DNA of 48,755 bases from DATKXU01 sp035528905. GTDB lineage: Bacteria > Armatimonadota > UBA5829 > DTJY01. The stretch lies in NCBI GenBank assembly GCA_035528905.1, contig DATKXU010000001.1:1-48755 (forward strand), given 5' to 3'. Positions 8,345 to 16,684 of this stretch are shown piece by piece. The translations under genes and the position numbers were made by a program. How positions within the stretch are numbered: position 1 is the stretch's first letter; the number at the start of each line of letters is the position of its first letter. The notes under the pieces were generated by a model. The model made no database searches. It saw nothing but the letters and a program-made list of their open reading frames with translations, and was not told the origin of the DNA.

Positions 8345-9688
8345 ATGATGGGGCCTTTTTCTGGAGACAGTGAATCTCAAGCAGGCGTACAAGCCACGAA
8401 TCCCATGCCGGATGAATCCATGGTTGCGGTAGCCGGACTAGGCTATGTTGGCCTTCCGCTCATCGTGGAATTCGCTGGTGTGGGATTCACGGGCATCGGG
8501 ATAGACGTTGACCCTAAGAAGGTGGAGGCCGTCAACGCTGGCACATCGTACATTCCGGACGTGCCGGGCGAGCGTGTCGCTGCGCTGGTGGCGGCAGGTA
8601 AGTTGAGCGCAACCTGCGACTTCTCGCGTGTTGGGGAAGCTGATGCTATCATAATCTGTGTGCCGACGCCCCTGAGGAAGACCAAGGAGCCCGACGTCTC
8701 GCATATCCTGGCTGCCTGCGATGAAATAGCGAAGTATCTGAGAGCAGGGCAAATCGTCATACTGGAGAGTACCACGTATCCGGGGACTACTGACGAGGTT
8801 ATCCTGCCGTTGTTCGAGTCCGCCACTGGCGGAAAGGTCGGCAAGGACTTCTACCTAGCCTTTTCTCCTGAGCGCGTTGACCCGGGGAACAAGCAGTTCC
8901 AAACCAGGAACATCTGCAAGATAGTCGGCGGCGTGACCCCTGAGTGCACCCGTAGGGCTGCTGCGCTGTACAGCCGGGCCGTCGAGCGCGTTGTCCCGGT
9001 ATCCAGTGCGCGGGTCGCTGAAACCGCGAAGCTGATGGAGAACACATATCGAAGCGTGAACATTGCCCTCGTGAACGAAATGGCTCTCCTGTGCCGCCAC
9101 CTGGGGATAGACGTGTGGGAGGTCATAGACGCAGCGGCGACCAAGCCGTTCGGGTATCAGGCCTTCTACCCAGGACCAGGCATTGGAGGTCATTGCATCC
9201 CTCTCGATCCCTACTACCTGACCTGGAAGGCCAGGGTAAGCGGCTTCGAGGCGAAGTTCATCAGCCTGGCGGGAGAGATCAACTCCACCATGCCGCAGCA
9301 CGTGGCTGCGCTGATCTGCGACGCGCTGAATGACCAGGGCAAGTGCGTCAACGGCACGCGAATCCTTATCCTTGGTGTCGCCTACAAGAAGAATGTAAGC
9401 GATGTGCGCGAGTCGCCCGCCCTCGAGATCATGTCCATCCTGCGCGCCAAGGGCGCCGACATACGTTACTCAGACCCGTATGTGCCGTCGCTGGTGGTTG
9501 ATGGTCATACCTATGAGGCTGTCCCGGCTGATGCCGCCGTGCTCCGCGAGGCGGACTGTGCGGTGATCGTCACAGATCACGATGCGTTCGACTACAAGTC
9601 CATCGGTGAGCATTGCAGCCTGATCGTGGACGCGCGCAACGCGATGAAGGGTGTGCGGCAGCCCGCGGCCAGGGTGGTGAAGCTTTGA
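8345..9688 (+). CDS. UDP-sugar 6-dehydrogenase (WbpA/TviB type)
   Basis: 447 residues of the UDP-glucose/GDP-mannose dehydrogenase family. It oxidises C6 of a UDP-sugar to a uronate with two NAD+. The NAD-binding motif is VAGLGYVGLPL. ESTTYPGTT, SPERVDPGN and KLMENTYRSVNIALVNE follow in the expected order. The catalytic Cys is at residue 284 in GPGIGGHCIPLDPYY. The overall pattern is closer to the UDP-N-acetylhexosamine dehydrogenases (WbpA, TviB, WecC) than to UDP-glucose dehydrogenase, but the exact sugar cannot be fixed. It supplies an acidic sugar donor for this cluster. AAAGGGA precedes the ATG. Confidence 0.9.
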   Translation: MMGPFSGDSESQAGVQATNPMPDESMVAVAGLGYVGLPLIVEFAGVGFTGIGIDVDPKKVEAVNAGTSYIPDVPGERVAALVAAGKLSATCDFSRVGEADAIIICVPTPLRKTKEPDVSHILAACDEIAKYLRAGQIVILESTTYPGTTDEVILPLFESATGGKVGKDFYLAFSPERVDPGNKQFQTRNICKIVGGVTPECTRRAAALYSRAVERVVPVSSARVAETAKLMENTYRSVNIALVNEMALLCRHLGIDVWEVIDAAATKPFGYQAFYPGPGIGGHCIPLDPYYLTWKARVSGFEAKFISLAGEINSTMPQHVAALICDALNDQGKCVNGTRILILGVAYKKNVSDVRESPALEIMSILRAKGADIRYSDPYVPSLVVDGHTYEAVPADAAVLREADCAVIVTDHDAFDYKSIGEHCSLIVDARNAMKGVRQPAARVVKL

Positions 9689-9717
9689 GCCGTGAGCCTG
9701 GTCCGTCGAGGGGTGAA

Positions 9718-10989
9718 ATGCCGGCTGAAGCGATGCAGTCCGAGAATCTGAGAGTCCTGATGTGCAACAAGTTCTTCGTCCCCGTTGGCGGCGCAGAAAC
9801 CGTCATGTTCGAAGAGCTGAAAATGCTTGAGGCGAATGGACATACGGTCATTCCATTCGCCATGCAGCGCGCCGACAATCTTCCATCTCCGTATTCGAAG
9901 TATTTTGTGTCGCAGGTTGACTACAACGAGTCTGGCAGGTCCAGTGCGAGGAGCCTCCTGAGGAGCGCGGTGAATATTATCTACTCGACCGAGGCCGCAC
10001 GCAAGATATGGGATCTGGTGCGCGAGGTGCGGCCCGATATCGCACATCTGCACAACATATACCATCAGCTATCGCCTTCTATCTGCGTGGCGCTTCGACG
10101 CGAGGGCGTGCCGATGGTGATGACGCTGCATGATGTCAAGCTCCTTTGCCCTGACTACCTCTTTCTGAGAAATGGCGCGATTTGCGAGCTCTGCGGCGGT
10201 GGCAAGTTCTACAACGCCGTGCGGTACAAGTGCGTTAAGGGTTCGCGCGCGAAGAGCATGATTTGCTGCATCGAGATGTACGTTCACAAGCTGTTCAAGC
10301 TCTATGATAGGAACATTGACATCTTCATCGCTCCCAGCGAGTTCCTGCGGAACAAGCTGCTGGAGTATGGCCGGCTGCCTGCAGAGCAAATAGTCCACAT
10401 TCCGAACGCTATTGACCTCGACGCTTACACTCCGTCGTACTCGAACCAGGGATACTGCCTGTTCGTCGGCCGGCTTGCCTCGTACAAGGGCATCATGACG
10501 CTCATGCGTGCGATGTCTGGGAACAGGCATGTTCAGTTGCGTGTTGTCGGTGACGGTGATGCCAGACAGCAGGCGGAGGAGTTCAAGAAGCTGCATTCCT
10601 TGGACAACGTGACTTTCGGCGGCTTCCAGACCGGAGAAGTCCTGAGGAGCATCGTCCAGGGAGCTGCTTTCATGATAGTTCCATCAGAGTGCTATGAGAA
10701 CTGCCCGATGACCGTGCTGGAGGCGTTTGCGACTGGAAAGCCGGTCATCGGAAGCCGTCTCGGAGGCATCCCTGACATCATAGATGATGGAGTAAACGGT
10801 CTGCTGTTCGAGCCTGGCAACGCGGACGATCTGGCGGAGAAGATATCGTATCTCGCCGGTCAGCCGAAGCTGTTGGTAGGTATGGGCAAAGCGGCAAGGG
10901 CCAAGGTGGAGAAGAAATACTCGCCGCAAGAGCACTTAGAGAGCCTCCTGTGCGTGTACGAGAAGGTGATCAGGCTCTACAGGCACTGA
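9718..10989 (+). CDS. Glycosyltransferase family 4 protein
   Basis: 423 residues. The N-domain has FVPVGGAETVMFEELKML and the segment DIAHLHNIYHQLSPSI. The C-domain shows FVGRLASYKGIMTL and the donor-binding block VPSECYENCPMTVLEAFATG, the E(x7)E pattern of GT4. A Cys-rich insertion (ICELCGGGKFYNAVRYKC) is typical of a subgroup of these enzymes. ATG 9718 is preceded by GAGGGGTGAA; the frame extends upstream to 9613 inside the dehydrogenase but has no signal there. It likely acts on the undecaprenyl-linked repeat unit. Confidence 0.85.
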   Translation: MPAEAMQSENLRVLMCNKFFVPVGGAETVMFEELKMLEANGHTVIPFAMQRADNLPSPYSKYFVSQVDYNESGRSSARSLLRSAVNIIYSTEAARKIWDLVREVRPDIAHLHNIYHQLSPSICVALRREGVPMVMTLHDVKLLCPDYLFLRNGAICELCGGGKFYNAVRYKCVKGSRAKSMICCIEMYVHKLFKLYDRNIDIFIAPSEFLRNKLLEYGRLPAEQIVHIPNAIDLDAYTPSYSNQGYCLFVGRLASYKGIMTLMRAMSGNRHVQLRVVGDGDARQQAEEFKKLHSLDNVTFGGFQTGEVLRSIVQGAAFMIVPSECYENCPMTVLEAFATGKPVIGSRLGGIPDIIDDGVNGLLFEPGNADDLAEKISYLAGQPKLLVGMGKAARAKVEKKYSPQEHLESLLCVYEKVIRLYRH

Positions 10990-11007
10990 TGCCCTTTGCT
11001 CAACCTT

Positions 11008-11155
11008 ACTCGCAGTGAATGCGAGTGTTACAACTTTTCAACCCGTGCGAATGAATTCGCGGACTACCACACCGCGAAGTCCCCCTGCGGGGACTCCCCA
11101 ATGGTTGAGTCCGCGGAGGCGGACTTTGTGTAGTTGTTGGCGCGGTTTTAACCGC
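11008..11155. repeat. Array of five consecutive hairpins (modular intergenic repeat)
   Basis: Five short perfect inverted repeats stand in a row: ACTCGCA/TGCGAGT at 11008-11026, GCGAAT/ATTCGC at 11047-11060, AGTCCCC/GGGGACT at 11078-11095, AGTCCGC/GCGGACT at 11108-11125 and GCGGTT/AACCGC at 11142-11155. Loops are two to five bases. The AGTCC..GGACT and GCGGTTTTAACCGC modules resemble, from memory, interspersed palindromic elements seen in many cyanobacterial and some Armatimonadota-like genomes. It fills nearly all of the 184-base gap between two GT4 genes. Confidence 0.7.
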
Positions 11156-11173
11156 ACGGCCACAAGGAAGATT

Positions 11174-12316
11174 ATGGCAAGCGAAGACAAGCAGAGAATC
11201 ACAGTCTTGCACCTTATCGGATCGCTGCAGGTCGGCGGAGCGGAGCGGCAGTTGGTTTCCCTCGCGCCGCTCTTCAATCCGGAGAGGTTCAGGATCATCG
11301 TAGCTACCATGCAGACGCGCGATACATTGGCCGGAGCGCTAGCCGGAACGCATGTGGAATGCAGGTCACTGAACTTCAGGATGAGGCGCTTCATCTCCGG
11401 CGTTTGGCGGCTCTGTTCCTTGTTGAAGCGGGAGAAAGTGGACATTCTGCACACGCATATGTTCCATGCCTCGCGGTATGGGAGGATCGCCGGCCTGTGC
11501 GTGCGGGTGCCCCTGATGATAGCCACCGACCACGGCCAGGAGCTTTGGAAGAAGCCGTGGGACATAGCCTTCGAGAAGTTTGCGAACAAGTACACGGCTC
11601 TGCGGATAGCTGTATCGCAGGATGTCGCAGAGATTCTGAGTACCAGGGAGTGCGTGCCGGAGAATAAGCTCCTTGTGATACCTAACGGCGTTGATGTGGA
11701 GCGGTTTCAGGCTGGCAGGTTTGGGCGCGAATCGGTCAGGAATCAGTTGGGCCTCCCTGATGGAGCAGTAGTGGTGGGAACGGTCGCACGCCTGGCGGAG
11801 CCCAAGGCTCTCCATATTCTTATCGAGGCGGTCGTGCAGGTCTCGAAGTCCCTCCCGCAAGTGCGACTTGTGATCGTGGGAGACGGACCGCTGAGGGGCG
11901 ATCTCGAACGCTGCGTGGCGGATCGGGGGGCTAGCGATCGTGTGTTGTTTACCGGATTGAGGTCTGACATCCCGGAGGTGCTTGCCGCGTTCGACATATT
12001 TGCACTTTCCTCGATATCCGAGGGCCTGCCCGTATCCCTTCTGGAGGCAATGGCCGCCGGCAAGCCTGTTGTGGCCACCAGGGTAGGGGGGATACCTGAG
12101 GTAGTCAGCGACCGCCGGGAAGGTTTGCTTGTGCCTTCCGGCGATCCGAAGGCATTGGCTGGCGCGATACATGAGCTGGCCTGCGATCCCGAATTGGCCT
12201 GCCGCTTGGGGCAGCAGGCATCGGAGAAAGTGGCCGCCGAATACTCTATCGCGGCCACAGTGCGCACACTGGAAGAGGTCTACTGCTCCTTGCTGGATCA
12301 GGCGAGGGGGGCGTAA
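11174..12316 (+). CDS. Glycosyltransferase family 4 protein
   Basis: 380 residues, a classic GT4 enzyme. The N-domain begins HLIGSLQVGGAERQLVSL and the C-domain has VGTVARLAEPKALHILIEA, IVGDGPLRGDLE and the donor-binding segment SSISEGLPVSLLEAMAAG. ATG 11174 follows AAGGAAG at a short distance; the frame upstream of it runs through the hairpin repeat and is unlikely to be translated. Its stop TAA overlaps an ATG at 12316 that leads into a decayed gene remnant. It presumably adds one sugar of the repeat unit. Confidence 0.85.
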   Translation: MASEDKQRITVLHLIGSLQVGGAERQLVSLAPLFNPERFRIIVATMQTRDTLAGALAGTHVECRSLNFRMRRFISGVWRLCSLLKREKVDILHTHMFHASRYGRIAGLCVRVPLMIATDHGQELWKKPWDIAFEKFANKYTALRIAVSQDVAEILSTRECVPENKLLVIPNGVDVERFQAGRFGRESVRNQLGLPDGAVVVGTVARLAEPKALHILIEAVVQVSKSLPQVRLVIVGDGPLRGDLERCVADRGASDRVLFTGLRSDIPEVLAAFDIFALSSISEGLPVSLLEAMAAGKPVVATRVGGIPEVVSDRREGLLVPSGDPKALAGAIHELACDPELACRLGQQASEKVAAEYSIAATVRTLEEVYCSLLDQARGA

Positions 12317-12450
12317 TGAGCGAAGCGCAGCGCAGCGGCCATAGTCGGCAAGAACACGGTGATAACGGTTCACGGCCTGGGGCTGGCAGCGAGAGAAGTG
12401 GTGTCCAGGAGCACAACTACGACAGTATCACCGAGAAGACCGAGATGAAG
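12317..12450 (+). pseudogene. Remnant of a GT4 glycosyltransferase, internally deleted and frameshifted
   Basis: The DNA at about 12343-12396 encodes VGKNTVITVHGL in one frame. It matches the intact GT4 at 17115-18290, where AGKNTVITVHGLDWQRE occurs. A one-base insertion follows in the remnant. After about 15 bases it jumps to GVQEHNYDSITEKTE in another frame, matching the extreme C-terminus of the same paralogue (GVEEYNYDRVTEKTE). The roughly 660 bases that separate these blocks in the intact gene are missing. The remnant lies directly between the preceding GT4 stop and the start of the next membrane protein. Confidence 0.7.
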
Positions 12451-13923
12451 AAACTGCAATACGGCTGGCTGGGAGTTATGGGATTATCCTTCTGGTTCTT
12501 CCTGGGTTTCCCGTTTGCGCACCACAACGAGTCCTATATCTGGCAAGTGGTGCTTGACAAGCTGGGCCTTATAGATTTCATAACTGTGAAAATGCATCCA
12601 TTCCCATTCGGCACGCGGCCCCTCGGCCAGGCAGTAGTCTGGCTTGTGTATAAAGCCTCCGGCGGCTCGATCTACCCGCAGCAGATCTTCAACTATCTGG
12701 TGGCCGTTGCGGCGTGGTACATCCTTTTCCTGGCGGCAAAGGAGAAGAGGGTATTATCGCTCGTGTCCCTGGTGGTAGGTGGGACCCTGTTCTCCGGCTA
12801 TCTTTACCTATTCCATATCCATGGGGTATGGTACAGCCCCACGCTTCTGCTCATAGCGGTATGGTTCCTCTGGTACCCGGAGATGCTGACCGATAGGAAG
12901 TATCTGTGGACGTCAGTTCTCGCCTTTGCGGCAGCGCTTTTCCACACCAGCGCACTCCTGATCCACGCTGCCTTCAGCATCGGCCTGCTGTTTGAGAGGT
13001 GGAAGACCCTGACGAGGGGCCAATGGATCCTTGTAGGCGCCTCCACCCTGTTGGCGTTAGCGTTGATCAGGCCACTTAGTGCTGCGGTCGATCCAGGCTG
13101 GCGCATGCAGTACGTGCTCGGCCTGTACTCGTACAGGACGACAGAGATCAACTCCCTGCTCTCAAGTGTCGTCTTTCTGCTGGGTCTGCTAACGGCTGCG
13201 AGTTTCAACCTGGGATGGCGAGGTAGGGCGGCGATGATTGCGTTGGCCGTCTTTGCATCTGTCGCCGCATATAAGGCATCGATTCCATTGTTGATCGTCT
13301 GGATCTTTTTCTGTATTCTAAAGGCGTTGTTCATGCGCAGATGGGCGATTGCGCTGGCCTTGCTCGCCGCTTTCGTTATCCCTTTGCGGGTGCAGAGCGG
13401 CTCGCCGACACATGCCGTCTTCATAATCATGATCTGCGCCTTCGTTACCTGCCTGGGCTCGTCGGGCCTTGAGAAGAGGCTGGCCTTTGTCAACAACAGA
13501 ACGGCATGTGCTGTGGGGGCAGTGCTGCTGGTATCGCTTATCGGTCTCAGGACCGGCTTGCAGCTACCCGTCCTGTCGAAGCTTGCGTATCCGTTGCTTG
13601 CCGAGAAAGAGAAGACCTTCCAGCTAGCCAGCATCATCGATTGGATGATGTCATCCGGGTACAGGGGATACGGTATCGATTTCCAGCGGTTTGCAGGCGG
13701 GCCCAGCGAAACGCCGGAGAATGCAATAAACCGGACGCACAGGCCGCCGACGAGAGCGACAGATCTGTCTCCCTATCTCAACGTGCTGCGGCATGGCGAA
13801 CCGAATCCAGGGGACAAGCTCGTAGTCTGTTTTGGAAGCGAGACGGTCGGCAACGCCAGGGAAGTGTACCGCGTGAAAGGAAGGTACGCGGGGGACGCGA
13901 TTGTCTTCCTTCCCACAAACTGA
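12445..13923 (+). CDS. Polytopic membrane protein of the glycan cluster (EpsG/Wzy-like)
   Basis: 492 residues with about ten to twelve hydrophobic helices. Loops contain HHNESYIWQVVLDKLG and a conserved-looking HTSALLIHAAFS, which resembles the middle of EpsG/Wzy-like polymerases. It is likely a polysaccharide polymerase or export component, but the assignment is by topology and context only. ATG 12445 was chosen because the 43 codons upstream in this frame belong to a decayed glycosyltransferase. Translation from 12316 would add a nonsense N-terminus. The C-terminal 100 residues are hydrophilic (about 390-492). Confidence 0.6.
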   Translation: MKKLQYGWLGVMGLSFWFFLGFPFAHHNESYIWQVVLDKLGLIDFITVKMHPFPFGTRPLGQAVVWLVYKASGGSIYPQQIFNYLVAVAAWYILFLAAKEKRVLSLVSLVVGGTLFSGYLYLFHIHGVWYSPTLLLIAVWFLWYPEMLTDRKYLWTSVLAFAAALFHTSALLIHAAFSIGLLFERWKTLTRGQWILVGASTLLALALIRPLSAAVDPGWRMQYVLGLYSYRTTEINSLLSSVVFLLGLLTAASFNLGWRGRAAMIALAVFASVAAYKASIPLLIVWIFFCILKALFMRRWAIALALLAAFVIPLRVQSGSPTHAVFIIMICAFVTCLGSSGLEKRLAFVNNRTACAVGAVLLVSLIGLRTGLQLPVLSKLAYPLLAEKEKTFQLASIIDWMMSSGYRGYGIDFQRFAGGPSETPENAINRTHRPPTRATDLSPYLNVLRHGEPNPGDKLVVCFGSETVGNAREVYRVKGRYAGDAIVFLPTN

Positions 13924-14068
13924 CAATCTCTCCCCGGGTGCGCTAGTGGGCCCAATGCCGATTCCCGGTGTTCAGGAGAGAATGGTTCAAACTCGGTCGG
14001 GAGATAGGTGCCGACTCGGTTGGCATGGCAAGGTCCTGGGCCTGCGGCACAACTGGTAGTTTTGCCGA

Positions 14069-14097
14069 TTGACAGGTGTGAATCCTGGCGTTATCAT
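14069..14097 (+). promoter_or_regulatory. Near-consensus sigma-70 promoter
   Basis: TTGACA at 14069-14074 and TATCAT at 14092-14097 are separated by 17 bases. Transcription would start near 14104, about 187 bases before the GT2 start at 14291, leaving a long leader. Confidence 0.65.
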
Positions 14098-14133
14098 ATC
14101 ATATTGTAGGTAGCGCCCGCTAGAAGCCCGGTG

Positions 14134-14161
14134 GTTCGGCGGTGATGAGTTGTCGCCGAAC
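14134..14161 (+). promoter_or_regulatory. Leader hairpin upstream of GT2 gene
   Basis: GTTCGGCG at 14134-14141 pairs perfectly with CGCCGAAC at 14154-14161 around a 12-base loop. It lies in the long leader of the 13924-14290 gap. Downstream, at about 14207-14285, the bases read like coding sequence (SLFRVNSGGNLAADPGV in one frame) without a start, possibly debris of an exported protein. The rest of the gap shows nothing recognisable. Confidence 0.4.
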
Positions 14162-14290
14162 GCATTTGCCATTGCAATTTTCCAGCCTTGGCGTAGACCA
14201 ACCACCCCGACGGCAGCCTGTTCCGCGTGAACAGCGGCGGAAACCTGGCTGCGGATCCGGGTGTCAGCCGGCAGCTGAAAGGTATGCCCC

Positions 14291-15109
14291 ATGCAGAAAG
14301 TAATAGTCGTTATGCCTGCATACAATGCCGCAGCCACGCTGCTCGAGACGTACCGGCAGATACCGAAAGACATTGTGAGCGAGGTGCTGTTAGTCGATGA
14401 TGCGAGCCGGGATGAGACTGTCGCCGTCGCTCGCAAGCTGAACATACCGACGCTCGTCCATCCTGAGAACCGTGGATACGGCGCGAACCAGAAGACTTGC
14501 TATACCGAGGCGCTGAGGCGAGGAGCAGAGATTGTGGTAATGCTTCACCCCGATTACCAGTATGATCCGCGCCTCATTGCAGATATGATCCAGGCGATTC
14601 GGAAGGGTCAGGCAGACCTTGTTCTCGGCTCGCGCCTATTAGGAGTGGATGGGCGCATGTACGGGATGCCCGCTTACAAGTACTTCTCAAACCGCTTCCT
14701 GACGTCTGTAGAAAACCGTGTGATGGGAACGCGGCTGAGTGAGCTGCATACTGGTTACAGAGCTTACTCGCGCCGTCTGCTCACCACCATACCGTACCTT
14801 CGCAATTCAGACGATTTTGTTTTCGATTCCCAGGTGCTGTTCCAGGCGGTGGCATTTGGGTTCAAGATAGCCGAAATCAGCGTGCCGTGCAGGTATATGC
14901 CTGAGGCATCATCTATCAACTTTATACGCAGCTTGAAATACGGTTTTTCCACACTGGGAGTCGCGGCCCAGTATGCGCTTCATAAGAGAGGATGGATCAA
15001 GTGCCCGCTGTTCCGGCGTGATTTTGCATCATTGGTGGCTTTGGAGGAGGCAGGCCCGCTTCGCGACGCGGATGAGGCCAACTCCAAGCCCGCAACGAAA
15101 GCCACGTAG
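14291..15109 (+). CDS. Glycosyltransferase family 2 protein (DPM1/polyprenyl-P sugar synthase-like)
   Basis: 272 residues, GT-A fold. It opens VIVVMPAYNAAATLLETY, has the first acidic motif VLLVDDASRDET and the DxD-equivalent HPDYQYDP at about residues 90-97. GSRLLG then follows, as in dolichol/polyprenyl-phosphate glycosyltransferases. There are no strong membrane helices at the C-terminus. It probably makes a polyprenyl-phosphate sugar or extends the glycan. The ribosome site (GAAAGG) is weak. It has its own promoter 190 bases upstream. Confidence 0.82.
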   Translation: MQKVIVVMPAYNAAATLLETYRQIPKDIVSEVLLVDDASRDETVAVARKLNIPTLVHPENRGYGANQKTCYTEALRRGAEIVVMLHPDYQYDPRLIADMIQAIRKGQADLVLGSRLLGVDGRMYGMPAYKYFSNRFLTSVENRVMGTRLSELHTGYRAYSRRLLTTIPYLRNSDDFVFDSQVLFQAVAFGFKIAEISVPCRYMPEASSINFIRSLKYGFSTLGVAAQYALHKRGWIKCPLFRRDFASLVALEEAGPLRDADEANSKPATKAT

Positions 15110-15578
15110 CCGGGCGCACTTTTCGCCCAAGGGAACACCACGCGAGGCCAATAAGTTGCATGATGATGTTCCCGCCGCAGTGCGTGCGGTCAACCGAGTC
15201 CTCAAGCCCGAGGGCATAGGCTTCATCGGCTTGAGCCCGTGGCCGAGCCTGATTGGCGGGCATCATCCAGCCTGCCAGAACCCTGATGAGTATCCGCCGA
15301 AGGATGTTCCGCCGTGGGACCATCTCCGTGGGCACCATTTCCCAGTGCCGTTCTACTGCAACAAGTATCGTGAGCGCGACTTCCGTGAGGCCTTCGAGAA
15401 GCACACGGGCATACTGGGGTGGATTGACGGTCCGCAAGTGGGCGAGTCCCTCATCACGGACGAAATCCTGGCGGAGCCGCCTGATTACACCTTCGAGGAG
15501 CTGGCAAAGCGGAGCGTAACCGCGGTTATCGGGAAGAAGGTCAAACAGCCCAGGCATTCTTGCTACCGACAGCCGTAA
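15110..15578 (+). pseudogene. C-terminal fragment of a SAM methyltransferase
   Basis: An open frame here encodes AAVRAVNRVLKPEGIGFIGL, the post-motif-III part of a class I methyltransferase. A normal C-terminal region of about 120 residues follows. The SAM-binding motif I and everything before it are missing. The frame opens upstream only inside the preceding GT2 gene, in a different frame. No start codon with a ribosome site is present near 15110. It is best read as the leftover 3' part of a gene removed by deletion at the GT2 boundary. Confidence 0.65.
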
Positions 15579-15592
15579 CGGGCCGTGTTACT

Positions 15593-15628
15593 GGCAGCAC
15601 TTAGTCCCCGCGTATGCGGAGTGCTGCC
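15593..15628 (+). terminator. Strong hairpin, possible terminator
   Basis: GGCAGCACT at 15593-15601 pairs with AGTGCTGCC at 15620-15628, and inside it CCGC/GCGG form a second stem around GTAT. The downstream bases (GCTTCTTC) are only mildly T-rich, so termination is possible but not certain. It stands 53 bases before the next methyltransferase gene. Confidence 0.5.
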
Positions 15629-15681
15629 GCTTCTTCGGGACAGGTGGCTGACGCTGGTTTGCGGGAGAAGGAGAGCAACGA

Positions 15682-16683
15682 ATGGCCGTCGTTTTGGAGC
15701 ATCGCGACGCTCAGGTGCTTGTTGATGAGCTGCAGGGTGGCAAGAGGCGTATGTCGGTGCGCCTATTCGACAAGTCTGCCTTCATGCCTATCGCTTCCTT
15801 GGAGACGGCATACCCGGAGTCACTGATTCGACAAGTGCTGGAGGTGAAAGGGCCGGCGTTTCTGTGCGATGAGATCGCTCGCGATGAGGATCCGTCCTAC
15901 GTTCACCGATCTCTGTGTAACGTCATCTTTGCGCACACTGACGAGGACAGCTTCCGGGGAAAGAGCATCCTTGACTTTGGCTGCGGTTGCGGCTCGTCGA
16001 GCATGGTGCTGGGCCGGCTCTTTCCGGGGGCCGAGATAGTTGGCGCTGAACTGACGGCAAGATCCATCTCGGTCGCCAGGGCCAGAGCCGAGCATTACGG
16101 GTTTTCAAACATAAGTTTTCACGTATCACCCAGCGGTGAGGAGCTCCCGAAGGGCATCGGGCCTTTCGACTTCGTGATCATGAGCGGCGTCTACGAACAT
16201 TTGCTCCCAAGAGAGCGACAGGTCGTCATGCCGCTGATCTGGTCGGTCCTCAAACCGGGCGGTATTCTCTTTCTGGATCAAACCCCGCACAGGTACTTCT
16301 TCGCCGAATCCCACACGACGGGCTTGCTTTTCATCAACTATCTTCCCGATCGGCTCGCTCTGCTCTGTGCACGGAAGTTCTCCAGGCGAGTCGCCGCGGA
16401 TGAGTCGTGGGCGGCATTGCTTCGCACCGGCATACGCGGGGGAACTGTGCGGGAGATCACAAGTATCATAAAGAGCAAAGCGCGTGGAATGCCGATGCTT
16501 CTCAAGCCTTGTCGCTTGGGCTTCCGTGATGCGATTGATGTTTGGTACGCGCAGCCTAGTTGGGAGAAGAACCTCACGCTCAAGCGCTGGTTGAGATACA
16601 TGCTGAAGGTGCTGAAATACACATCGGGGGTAACCCTGGTTCCAAGCCTTTCGATAGCCATTAAGAAGCTGGACGGTCAGTAG
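15682..16683 (+). CDS. Class I SAM-dependent methyltransferase
   Basis: 333 residues. The core shows ILDFGCGCGSSSMVLGRL, an acidic beta2 in GAELTARS, then VIMSGVYEHLLPRERQ and VLKPGGILFLDQTPHRYF. An N-terminal extension of about 95 residues and a C-terminal one of about 120 flank it, longer than a minimal methyltransferase. This layout is seen in methyltransferases of capsule and O-antigen loci. GAAGGAGAG lies eight bases before ATG 15682. The substrate is not identifiable. Confidence 0.8.
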   Translation: MAVVLEHRDAQVLVDELQGGKRRMSVRLFDKSAFMPIASLETAYPESLIRQVLEVKGPAFLCDEIARDEDPSYVHRSLCNVIFAHTDEDSFRGKSILDFGCGCGSSSMVLGRLFPGAEIVGAELTARSISVARARAEHYGFSNISFHVSPSGEELPKGIGPFDFVIMSGVYEHLLPRERQVVMPLIWSVLKPGGILFLDQTPHRYFFAESHTTGLLFINYLPDRLALLCARKFSRRVAADESWAALLRTGIRGGTVREITSIIKSKARGMPMLLKPCRLGFRDAIDVWYAQPSWEKNLTLKRWLRYMLKVLKYTSGVTLVPSLSIAIKKLDGQ

Positions 16684-16684
16684 C

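Noticed and set aside
13924..14290. c-di-GMP or other named riboswitch in the GT2 leader
   Set aside because: The hairpin is clear but no conserved riboswitch core sequence could be recognised.
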